Under the pieces are notes generated by a model. It ran no database searches. It worked only from the letters and a program-made list of their open reading frames with translations, and had not been told where the DNA came from. From Gonapodya prolifera JEL478 (lineage: Eukaryota; Monoblepharomycota; Monoblepharidomycetes; Monoblepharidales; Gonapodyaceae), in contig KQ965743.1 in assembly GCA_001574975.1 (NCBI GenBank), positions 247,660 to 311,659 on the forward strand: a stretch of DNA of 64,000 nt, written 5' to 3'. Positions 11,700 through 21,405 of this stretch are shown piece by piece (the first letter of the stretch is position 1; the number at the start of each line of letters is the position of its first letter). Both the position numbers and the translations under genes were made by a program.

Positions 11700-13012
11700 A
11701 TGTCTGAACTCCCTCACGCTGGGCCCATCACGTCCTACCTCAGCAAGCGCGGTGAACCGCCCGCGCGCTCGTTTCTGCGAAACGTCAGGCCGGGGGGCGA
11801 TGCGTTCACAGCTCATAAAGAGCTCATGCGGGCATACGCAAGCTTCTACGGCGGGAGTAAGGATGTGGAAGTGTATAAGAAGTCGAGAGAAAGAGTCCAA
11901 CGGTCTGAGGTGGACGTTCTTCGCGAGCAGCATCGGTGAGTGTGAGAGTGGAACCACGAGACTGTTCTGGGGCCCACTCACGGTGTACCATCTCCATCTC
12001 GTTACGCGCTGCCTTAACGCGCCACACAATAGATTCCTGCGCTCGGAAGAGGACGACTTTCTTCTCCCCACATCCTGGGAATCCCGCCTTGCCAAACGGT
12101 ACTACGACCGCCTCTTTCGCGAGTTTGCACTGTGCGACTTGCGATACTACAAGCAAGGGAAGATTGCACTGCGTTGGCGGACGAGAGAAGAGGTGGAGGA
12201 GGGCAAGGGACAGTTTGAGTGTGGAAACCTCACGTGCAAGCATAATGGAGGCAATATGGGAGAGGACCGTTCCAGAGGAGGAGGAGGAGGAGGAGGACGG
12301 GGAGATAGGGAGGAGGGAGAAGTGCACGTCCGAGGAGGACGGAGAGAAGCAGACGATATCCGAGGAGGCGACCGCAACATGCTCAAGACGTGGGAAGTTC
12401 CCTTCGGGTACGTCGAAGCCGGCGAAAAAAAGTACGCCCTGGTCAAACTCCGGCTGTGCCTGTGGTGCTCCCGACGCCTCAACTGGAAAAAAGACAAGGA
12501 GCGCAGGGCCAAGGAGAAGGAGGCGCGGAAGTTGGAGCGGTCCGAGCGGAAGAGGCGGCGGGAGGAAGCAGAGGAGGATCGTGGTAGTGAGGACGTTGAG
12601 GTGAAGGTGGAAGATGTGGACGATGACGATGGGGACGTGGATGGCCGGTCGGTGTCGGATTTGGACTTGCAGGATGTGCTTGAGAAGGGAGAGGGAGAGG
12701 ATGGGAATGGGAGGGAGCGGAAGCGGCGACGGAAAGGGTCTCCAGAGGAAGAGGACGACGGGGCCGAAGGAGGGGCGGGTGGCGACTCGACAAAGGGTGA
12801 GCTATCACTTGTTCATCTTTCATCTTTCATTGTGTGCTTCACAACTCCGCTCGCGCTTGGGAACCAAACCACCAGCCCCATCGGCACACTACTCGCGCCA
12901 AGAGGCCTCGCGTATTTGGAGCCAGCCTGCCGCCGCCGCGAATGTCAACGACGAGAGGGAGAAGACTCGGGAGGAGGAGTTTGAGGATTTTTTGGCGGAG
13001 ATGTTCAAGTAA
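11700..13012 (+). CDS. FRA10AC1-family nuclear protein
   Basis: Homologue of human FRA10AC1, a nuclear protein linked to the spliceosome. Exon 1 (MSELPHAGPI...) ends in VDVLREQHR. The next exon gives FLRSEEDDFLLPTSWESRLA, KRYYDRLFREFALCDL and YKQGKIALRWR, then EEGKGQFECGN. After an insert it resumes with LKTWEVPFGYVEAGEKKYAL and LRLCLWCSRRLNWKK. These are the conserved blocks of the family, with the C-x2-C pair. A low-complexity Gly/Glu/Arg insert of about 50 residues splits the core, and a long acidic/basic tail follows. The last exon (SRIWSQPAAAANV, EEEFEDFLAEMF) matches the conserved acidic C-terminus. Introns are near 11938-12031 and 12796-12880. Confidence 0.88.
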
Positions 13013-13168
13013 TGTTGGCTCATCGCTGTCTCGCAGGGTGTTGTGTATTTTATACATATGTGTCAATTGTCATTCGTTCGCCCACGTGTCATGTCTGTCT
13101 AGGAGCGGAGACTGGTGCTTGCCAAAATCCTGCTGTTTCACAGGGTGTTGTATCGAGTATATAAAATG

Positions 13169-14109
13169 TCATTCATTTGCCCACGTTTCACGTCCATCTA
13201 CAAGCATACATGTCGAGAGACTGGTGCTTGCCAATATCCCGCCGGACATGTGCACACCATACTTTTCCTCAAGTTCCTTCACAGCAACCGTAGCCTCTTC
13301 ACTATTGGTGTTGGTGCGGGCGACAAGGTCCGAAAACAAATCCCAGTCCCACTCCCGCATCATGGCCTCCTCCTCCTTTTCACGCCGCCCATCACTTGCA
13401 GCAGTGCCTTCCCTTGGTCGAATCTTGAAGTACACACAATCCGCCCTCGAAACGACAATGTTCCGGCCAGGTTTGACGAGCTGCGACCTGCACAGCGTGA
13501 GCGTGCGTGGTCCTGCGCAGGGTGTGGGGCGGAGAATGTTGAGCTTCAATTCAACGGTGAGAACGACTTTGGAGGAGGGTGCGAGCGTGTACGCTGTTTC
13601 GATTGTTGCAACAGCGCGGTCATCGATTGCTTCACTGAATGGCTTCACCAAATTCTCTAAAACCCACTTGCTTTTCCGTTTGCGATGTCATGGAGCGCGG
13701 AAATAGCACCTCCATGGACATACCCTTAGAGATGAAAAACTGAATTGCATCTAAAACCTCCACAAAAATGGAATGATTTTGCTATATGAGAGTACAAATA
13801 CTCACCACTCGGCTGCGACGTCCGTTCCGTCGAGAGGAATCCCAATTCCAACCACCCTGGCCCGCATCCGACGAGGTTCACACCCAAGTTGGCGCCGAAC
13901 CCCTTGTCCATGCCCTTGATGATGCGTTCCTTGTATGCCGGATTGGGCGGTGTCCAGGTCCCGCTGTGCAATGTGATCCATGATGGCAGAGCGGGGGGTG
14001 CATTGGTGGAGGCGCGTGGGTGTGCGTGTGATCGGTAGAAGGATTTGAGAGATGGAAAGCGACGCGACGTCGGGAAATTGCGGGAAACGACTACTGCAGC
14101 GTGGTGCAT
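13169..14109 (-). CDS. Hotdog-fold thioesterase, PaaI/ACOT13-like
   Basis: Probable acyl-CoA thioesterase of the 4HBT superfamily. The start at 14109 gives a possible targeting leader (MHHAAVVVSRNFPTSRRFPS). The core begins GFGANLGVNLVGCGPGWLEL. A second exon supplies YVHGGAISALHDIANGKA, the HGG helix that forms the active site. A 67-nt intron with matching phase leads to TYTLAPSSKVVLTVELKLNI and LRPTP, then LVKPGRNIVVSRAD, all typical of PaaI-like enzymes. The C-terminal part (about 75 residues after VYFKI) is longer than usual and includes an acidic, helical stretch. The natural substrate cannot be read from sequence. The gene is divergent from the Med11-like gene 77 nt away. Confidence 0.78.
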
Positions 14110-14186
14110 TTGTTCCCGATGCTGTGGCCACCAAATTCAACGCTGCGACGACTCTCCACTGAACTTTTACGAATCACGGAATCAAG

Positions 14187-14911
14187 ATGGCGAAAGATCC
14201 GGCAGACATCATGAGCAACTTGCACGTAGTGCGTTTTCTGTGCTCCACCCAATCCGCGTCTTCCGTTCGAAAAGTTTCACGTTGTGTTCGTTCTCCAACA
14301 TCACTGGAATCTGACAGCTCGAGGGTGTAAGTCAGCCCTCTATTGCTTAAATGTGGTCCTTTCTTAATAACGAATCGCACGGTATCCTTGTCCATGTCGT
14401 GATGATGCTTCCAGGCCGTTGTCAGACTCATAGAGACGGCTTCTGCGGCTGTCTCTGTTCTCGCGGAAGGTCTTGACCCGGAAAAGGCCGAAGTTGAAAA
14501 TTCGGATATCGTTGATGAGCGAGAGGACAAAATCGTGAAGCAACTGGGGACAACATTCGAGCTGCTGGTCGTACGTGTGTCCTCATAGTTGAGTCAGCCG
14601 AAGCGGGAAATCACCAAATCGTTTCCTTTTCTTCTTGGCTTCGCCACCGACTGGCACAGACGCTTCGTGACTACTTCCGCCAAACATTCGACACCCTCAC
14701 TGCCATGGCAATCCCACCTGATCTCTCCATGCCAAACAGAATGAACCTCTACGCGGAGGAGAAGCGGCTGGAACTCCAAGTACGAAAGGTCACGTACGTA
14801 CGGAGAAGTGTTCATGATTTGATATCGTTATTGGAGAAGGCGAGGGACGATGGCGTTTTTCGGGAAGTGAGCAGCGAACAGGAACGTGATGACGAAGCGA
14901 TGGAGACTTGA
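14187..14911 (+). CDS. Mediator subunit Med11-like protein
   Basis: Small helical protein with the layout of Med11, a head-module subunit of the RNA polymerase II Mediator complex. Exon 1 is MAKDPADIMSNLH. A 9-nt exon (LEG, near 14322-14330) may follow, then AVVRLIETASAAVSVLAEGL to TTFELLV, and a last exon from TLRDYFRQTFDTL to the end. The C-terminal block NLYAEEKRLELQVRKVTYVR aligns in spacing with the YSSRKDCQMALKRVDYAR region of human Med11. All proposed junctions are phase 0. The micro-exon is tentative. The resemblance was judged by eye, so another short coiled-coil subunit is possible. Confidence 0.5.
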
Positions 14912-15048
14912 CTGAGTTCGTGCTGTAAATACATTTGTACATATGCACTACATTCGAAAAATTCACGTGTCAGTCAACTTTCGGGCCCACTTCCCGGAAA
15001 TCGAGCACATCCACCACTCCAGTCCCAAATCAGCGTTCGGAACACAAG

Positions 15049-16900
15049 ATGGTCTTTCTTTCCATACCGCACTTGCTTTTCTCGTTTGCCGACAGCGTCC
15101 TCCTCTTTGGTGCGTTTCAATCCCTGAGTGGGGGGCAGTTGCGACTCCAAAACTCACATTACTTTCCCTCATTCCGCTAGTCACGTACGAGGGATTCGCC
15201 TTCATACCGCGAGCACGCGAGAACCGCATTTTACGGGGCTCTGAGTGAGACGCGGCAATCGTTTTGCATTCCAGAAAGATGGACTGACTCATATAACAAC
15301 ACGCGCAGATGGATGTTGGGTGGCTTTGTGTGCGAGTATGCACATTTTCTGCTCCTACTGGAGCTCCAAAGTGTATTTTGGGACTTCGTGCTCGTCGGAT
15401 GGGCGTCTCCGTTCTTTTACATTGCAACGGGACTTTCCATGCTAAACATTTGGTTTCTTGGACCGCTTTTGAGTCGCATTATCATGGCGACAAACGATGC
15501 TCTACCTCTCGTGAAGGAGATCGTCGGGGATGACAGACGGGTGAGTGTTCGGTTGCGACGAAGTGCAAGTAGCTCCCATTCAAAGTTCCCACAGGTACCT
15601 CGAATACCATCCAATTTTGAACTCATGTGGTCGCACTGGTTGTACGACATTGTCTCACTCGTTTTCGCCGGAGGAGGACAAAACTTTTACGACATCGTTT
15701 ACGCTTCCCCGGATGAGATTCGCGTCACCGCCGGTGACCGTGCGTGGGTCCAGAAACGATACTCCTTGGACGTGTACATCCCGAGAGGCACCAAAAATAT
15801 CAGCTGTGCGAGGAATAGGAGAGAGGGGTACACCAACGGAAGGCCGGTCTTGATTTACGTTCATGGAGGTGCGCGTGTTCGAGCTGTGTAGTCATCCCAA
15901 TGTGACTGATGACCCTTCCCAAGGCGCGTGGCTTTTTGGGGACAAAAACTTCCCCACATCCACTGTTGTGACCAACATGGTGCGGAGCGGCTGGGTAGTG
16001 GTGAACATGAACTATCGCTTGTCACGAGGTAGTTCACCCGCGATATTCCCCGACCATATTGTTGATGTCAAGCGGGCCATTCGATGGGTCAGATTCAACA
16101 TTGAAAAGGTAAATGACATTGACGCAGTTTTGATTAGTCATCTCACTGATACTCCTTCGTTTGATAGTATGGGGGAGACCCACGATTCATCGCAATCAGT
16201 GGTGGTTCCGCTGGAGGTCATCTAGCGGCGTTGGCCGCCGTCACTCCGAATCGTGTTTTGTTCCAACCTGGGTTCGAAGATGTCGACACAACCCTACACG
16301 CCTGTGTGCCCATATACCCATCCATCGAGTGAGTCGAAGTTTGTGCGTGTTCCTCATCGGAGTTCGTGACTTCTGTCTTCAAAAGTCAAACGGACGAAAC
16401 TAAAACCGCGTCCACCCCTGGCTACGTCGAGTTCTGGCGTAAAGTTGTAGCTGGTGGACGTTGGTCGAACGATTGGTTGAAGGAAAATGCCAGTCCGTTC
16501 GCCATCGTATCTGGAGGACCTAAGGACAAGCCGCCTGCCCCCATGCTTGTGATTCAGTGAGTGAAATTGTGTACGTGCAGCAGGTGAAAGAACATCTGGA
16601 CAATTCAAAATCGCTTTATTCCCAGGGGCACGTGGGATACCCTCGTTCCGGTGATGAGTGTCCGCAAGTTCGTCGATGCGTGTAAGCGTGCAAGTATCCG
16701 GTGTTTTTATCTGGAGCTGCCGGGTGTTCATCACGGGTTCGACATACTGAGAGGGGTAAGTTCTGTTTTGTGATTATGTTGAAACAATACTTGAATCCGC
16801 CGTGTTGTCAATCACAAAGCCACGAGCTCATTTGTCCAGCTTTATGACCGAAGTATTTTTGAATGAAGAGTATAGGAGGTGGAAAGGCAATACACGGTGA
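15049..16900 (+). CDS. Alpha/beta-hydrolase, HSL-type esterase/lipase with N-terminal membrane segments
   Basis: Serine hydrolase of the hormone-sensitive-lipase/steryl-deacetylase type. N-terminal exons are hydrophobic (IPHLLFSFADSVLLFGA, then FLLLLELQSVFWDFVLVGWA and FFYIATGLSMLNIWFLG), so the protein is probably membrane-anchored. The catalytic core shows the oxyanion motif VLIYVHGGAW across an intron, the nucleophile elbow ISGGSAGGHLAAL, the acid in IQGTWDTLVP and the histidine in LPGVHHGFDILRG. The final exon ends FLNEEYRRWKGNTR. About eight exons are inferred. The first two joins are uncertain (one candidate intron is only about 30 nt), so the true start may differ. The substrate is unknown; acyl or sterol esters are typical for the family. 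Confidence 0.8.
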
Positions 16901-17577
16901 AAACACCCTTGCAAATGTGGATCCCTCCATTCCCGCTTCCCCGTTACGTTCCTGAACTGGTAGGACTTCTTGTCGTGCATGTTGAGCTTCATTTGCTTCA
17001 ATTTCAGAATAAAAATAGGCGTCGTGTGGCTTTCGCCACGAAATAATGGGCAGACAGTTGCCCCACAGGCGCGCCACTGCGAGAGTAATCCTCGTTGTGT
17101 TTCCATGCCAGATGCACTTTTCAGCACTTCTGACACAGCAATCGCATAACTGTCAGGTATGACAAACGCCGATGACACCCAAACTGCACAACGATGACCC
17201 AGTCAGGAACCTCCACTCTTCCCTAGGGCGTCTCAGTGGAACGAGGATTCCGACCAGCGATGCGCAAAAGTGCATGGCGACTCGCACTAGCGACGACACT
17301 CTCTGCCAGTGGTCCGAGGAATTTCCCCAAAGCATGATTGAAGGTCGCCGAAACGACCTCCCGTCTGTTGCGCTTCGTAGGCGATTCTTCGCGTGTGGCG
17401 CCTGAGCGATGCTCCCTGCGGTTCTTCAGATCGTGCCCATCTTACGACGCTGACCATTTTGGCAGGGAACAAAAAATGGTGGGGTTTTATAACAGGGAGT
17501 CGGTGCACGCTCCACGGATGTGCCACATGAACCGTCTTCAAAAGTAAGTTCGTTTCATACAATGTTCTTATCAAAAT
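16901..17577. other. Intergenic region between convergent genes
   Basis: About 680 nt between the 3' ends of the esterase and the cyclase-family gene. I find no supported coding exon, RNA gene or repeat. The unconnected open frames have no recognisable motif. Confidence 0.6.
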
Positions 17578-19176
17578 TCACAGAATTGCAATTGCGTTAG
17601 GTGGGGAAGCAATTCCGTGCTCCTTGTTGAGTGGGGCAGAAGTGAAGAAAAACTTGGAGAACAATGACGGTCTTCGCAGTCGACACGACGAGATCATGTA
17701 CATACCTCCCAGCGCTTGTTTTTAGCACATGCATCCGCGAGCTTTTCGAGGTAGAACATCTGAGGAGCAATTAGAAAGCCGTCAGCCCATTATCAAATAC
17801 GATGTGAACAGAACTTGGGAACAAACCTCTCCGATAGGGGATCCCCACTGAGATAACAGGTGAAGATGAAGCAACCAACGCACAGACTTGCTTCCTTCGG
17901 GCAGTGGGCCAACACATTCGAGTGCAGTTTGGTCTGACAATTTCGCACTCGTGAGACGATTTGCAACATAAGCACGGAGCAGATCGGGCACCAACCTCCA
18001 GCAACGGCTCCAAAGTGATTGTTCCACAACCATTGCAGCATCTCGACTGTGTTCTCCAGTCCAGCAATTTCGATTTCCGTGATGGCGGCGTACTTTTCCC
18101 TTTCCACCTGGCTGAGCGACTCGTACCATTCAATCCTGGAATCGAGCAGTTGTTGGGATCAAATTTTCAGGAGAAAGCATCGGCATGCTTACCAGCCACT
18201 CCGAATGAGGAGAATGTCACCGGTTTTGAACGTGACACCTTGGTCTTCAGCAACTTTTTTCAGATTTGCAAGGGTGATTTCGTGATTGGTCCCTGAAAGG
18301 TTTCCCCAAATCAGTTATTTTTCATTGAGGAACTTCCCTCAAGGAATACCCACCGGGAGAATACTGGATGCCATTCTTCAAAGCCCACCGACGATAATCC
18401 AACAAAACAGCCCTCCCTGCAATACCTCTCTGTGCCCAAGCAGCAACACCAGGAAGGTTTGGAACGTCTTCAACAGTTGCTATCAATTCTTGTCTGGTAT
18501 CATTAACGTAGCAGGGTCAAACGCACCCTCAGGCGTCTTCCCCTGATAAAAGGTGTTCTTGTGTGGACTTCCCGCGGCAGGCTCGCCGAGATGCCCTGCG
18601 AAATGGTGGAAGCAGTCCCACTGCGTTGATGTCTGAGTGTTGAAGTTGTGGTAGACGTCATCAAAGACTGCAGGTTCTTGGACAGTTCTGATCACTTCGC
18701 TATAAGATTAAATATGTCAGAAGCTCCGCGATGAGATTAAGAAAGCCTGACTACTTACTGCTTCAAAACACTTCGGTGGAAGAGCGGCGGGTTGGGCAGC
18801 TCAAGTTTCCAATTCAGAGGGAAGATATCTCCAGATTTCACGAGGGAAGATGCCTCCTTAACTCTTGCCGGCGTGAGTAAGTTAAGCGTGCCGTACTGGT
18901 CATCTTTGCCTGTGATGGGGACAAATGTTTATTTCAATTGGTCTCTTGCTAAACCCCATCAAAACGAATCCACTCACCCCAAAGGCTCCAAGCAGCGAGT
19001 GGAGGGTGATCTTTGTCGAGGGGAAAGTCGGAGAACGAGGGAAGAACGTCCTTCTCGATGTCTTGAGCCGTCAATCGGCACAACGACCCGATGAGCCCGA
19101 GAGGCGCGAAAACGGGAGTTGTAGTGCCAGTTTGGACACGATCGTTCTACACTCTTTACTTACCCCACTTTGCCAT
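17578..19176 (-). CDS. Cyclase-family hydrolase (kynurenine-formamidase-like, PF04199)
   Basis: Metal-dependent amidohydrolase-like protein of the cyclase superfamily. A very short first exon (MAKW) splices to DIEKDVLPSFSDFPLD and LAAWSLWG. Then come GKDDQYGTLNLLTPARV, the DDxxGTLNLLT block of fungal members, and TSTQWDCFHHFAGHLGEPA, the metal-binding WDxFxH region. Later exons give AVLLDYRRWA, TNHEITLANLKK, TGDILLIRSGW, LENTVEMLQWLWNNHFGAVA, LLSQWGSPIGE, MFYLEKLADACAKNKRWE and the end SAPLNKEHGIASPPNAIAIL, which matches the usual C-terminus. About seven to eight introns are needed, so the gene is unusually intron-dense. The substrate is not predictable. Family members act on formylkynurenine or cyclic amides and imides. 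Confidence 0.88.
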
Positions 19177-19440
19177 TGTTCGATTTCTGTAGTGAGCCGA
19201 CGTGAGTAGTTTTTTTAATGAGAAGTCGGCTTTGGGAATATCCGAGCCGGTTGTTTTTAATTTGACGTAATTCTGGGACGGAAGTTTCGTGTCTTGTGAC
19301 AGCCGTTGAAGGTTACTGTCGCCGTCAAAATTCATCTGTAATTCTACGCGGAAATGATGTTATATGCACTGACGCGATTCGCGCCTATCATACAATGTCC
19401 ATGCAAATGCAACTGCTCCAAATATCGAGAAAGTGAGCAA

Positions 19441-20162
19441 TCAGTATTTGTACTTTGTCGAGTAGTCTTTGGGAGAAACGACCAAACCACGTCCTTTCCT
19501 GGCACCTTGATAGACAACCTTTTGTAAATGAACACAAAGTCAGGGTGCGTCCCATTCGAGGGAATAGCCGCGAGCGAATTTCGAAGCTTGCGCCGTCGAA
19601 TGGAAACTCACTTCGATAATGTCTATCAACTCCTGTCCGTTCTCCATCGCCCAGTTGATTTTGTTGTTGTTTCCCGTCCCCAAGTCAATCATAATATGCT
19701 TATTCCGGAAGAAGAACATGAGAGTGCAGGGGTCGTACAACTCGTACTGATTGACGGGGGCGATGGTATGGGGGACAGCGAATGACAAAGAGAGAGAGGA
19801 TCGTTTGTGTATCAAGAGATCCAAAAACATCGGTTGCTGCACCTCTCACCATTTTGTTGAAGTCCGGGACCTGTGTAATGTCTACGAGATAAATGACTGC
19901 GAAGTTCTTGACCTTTTCCGCAATCTTGTAGAGTGTCTCATCCATCACCATGCCTGAGATATGTGAACGTGTCATCCCGAGTTGCGAAAAAGGGACACTT
20001 GAGTTGGTTTTTCGCATCGTGGAGACGGAATAGTGAAGCGCAGCACGTACATGTTGGGTCCCAGTCATGTCCGAATCTGATGATCACAACCCGCTGCTCC
20101 TCATTGAGAATTGCTTGGTCAACATGCCATCCGGATTTAAGATGGGGAAGGAAGTAGGACAT
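19441..20162 (-). CDS. DIM1: Dim1/TXNL4A, U5 snRNP thioredoxin-like protein
   Basis: Essential thioredoxin-fold component of the U5 and U4/U6.U5 snRNPs. Four exons give MSYFLPHLKSGWHVDQAIL, RVVIIRFGHDWDPTC, VYLVDITQVPDFN-type strands (read as AVIYLVDITQVPDFNKM), FFFRNKHIMIDLGTGNNNKI and the C-terminal exon VVYQGARKGRGLVVSPKD. They assemble to about 142 residues, the exact family length, and near-identity to human and yeast orthologues is visible throughout. The stop is at 19441-19443. Confidence 0.97.
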
Positions 20163-20277
20163 TGGAGCTTTCAGCTACTGTGGTCGGTGGATTCAACCAG
20201 CGAGCCGTGCTTGTGAAGCAAATGTCAACATGGGACATTGGAAGAGTCTTTCCCCCGAACAGAACTTTGATGAGTCG

Positions 20278-21149
20278 CTACAAGTGTTCCACTTCTACAC
20301 TATATCGTGGCATTGTCTCATTTACTGGCAGCTCTAGCGTGATTTCATCAAACACTTGAGATCGCGAAACTTCCACAAAGCCCAGCTTGTTCTGAAAAAG
20401 ATTCAAACTAACCGAGTTCCCCGTCTTTATCTTTGCACGAAAGACCGTAACAGGGAAGTGCTCCCCTTCACTCGGCACGGTTTCATCTTTCCCATGAACC
20501 TTCCTGTTTATCGAGGTAGCAAACGCCATGATCCCTCGACACGCCGCCTCACCAATACCCTTCCCACGGGCCCCCGCCACCGCGATCATGACCTCGAGCT
20601 CCGCCGTGACGGCGGACTCAAAGTCCGTAAAGAACAAGTTGACGTCGCCCACCATTCCTGCGTACGCGGCGATCTCCGTTTTAGCACCGATGCGCGATGT
20701 ACTGAGCGGTAACGACGGGGGAATGGCACTGACACGAACCTCCTCGATTGCCGTCTTCGGGCGTCCGGTTGTCCTCCAACGATGGATCCAGAACGATGAA
20801 TGTCAGCTTATCGGTATCGGTACGCCATGATTGTTGCATTTGGTATTCTTCGTCCAAGGTCAGTGGTTCAGACGCGGTGAGGTACTGTATTTCCGGACTC
20901 TTCATCCTGCTCATTCATTCGGGCGTCCCGGAGTGGATTGTTCAATGATCTCCCGGTTCTCGATTCGAGACAAGAAATCTCAACGATTCAGACTAACCAT
21001 TCATGGTAGATGGGAACATGGTGTTTCCTCACCCGATCGCGACCGAGATGTAAGGCAAGTGCAAGGGGATGAAGGAAAACGTCCTCTCACTCGTACGGCA
21101 CCAGGACACACTTGGAGGTCCGAAGAGCGATTTTCTCGTTGATTCGCAT
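20278..21149 (-). CDS. NAT9: N-acetyltransferase NAT9 (GNAT family)
   Basis: GNAT-fold acetyltransferase. In animals, NAT9 has been linked to microtubule stability. Exon 1 is MRINEKIALRTSKCVLVPYE. A 63-nt intron leads to KHHVPIYHEW and a second intron to MKSPEIQYLTASEPLTLDEE, matching the NAT9 N-terminus including the YHEWMKS junction. Later come MVGDVNLFFTD, AELEVMIAVAGARGKGIGEA with the acetyl-CoA loop RGKGIG, and NSVSLNLFQNKLGFVEVSRS. Stop at 20278. All junction phases agree. The last about 30 residues of the human protein have no counterpart. Confidence 0.92.
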
Positions 21150-21405
21150 CCTAATCGTTGCCCTCCTTTGTCCCAAGGGATGATTGATTCGTGGCTCAAA
21201 ATATTTTCGAAAGAAGTTATTGTAAAAGGAGAAGATTGCAAGAACAAATTCCAATTTTGGTCACTCGACAACTCATACATTTGACGGAGTATTTACGAGT
21301 TTTGCTCCTTATCACAGTAGGCGAAATGGTACCATAGTAGCAGCTGCAGCATGTCAAATTTCCAATGGTATCTCCCTCGAATCCCCAAAAACCCAACGCA
21401 ACACA

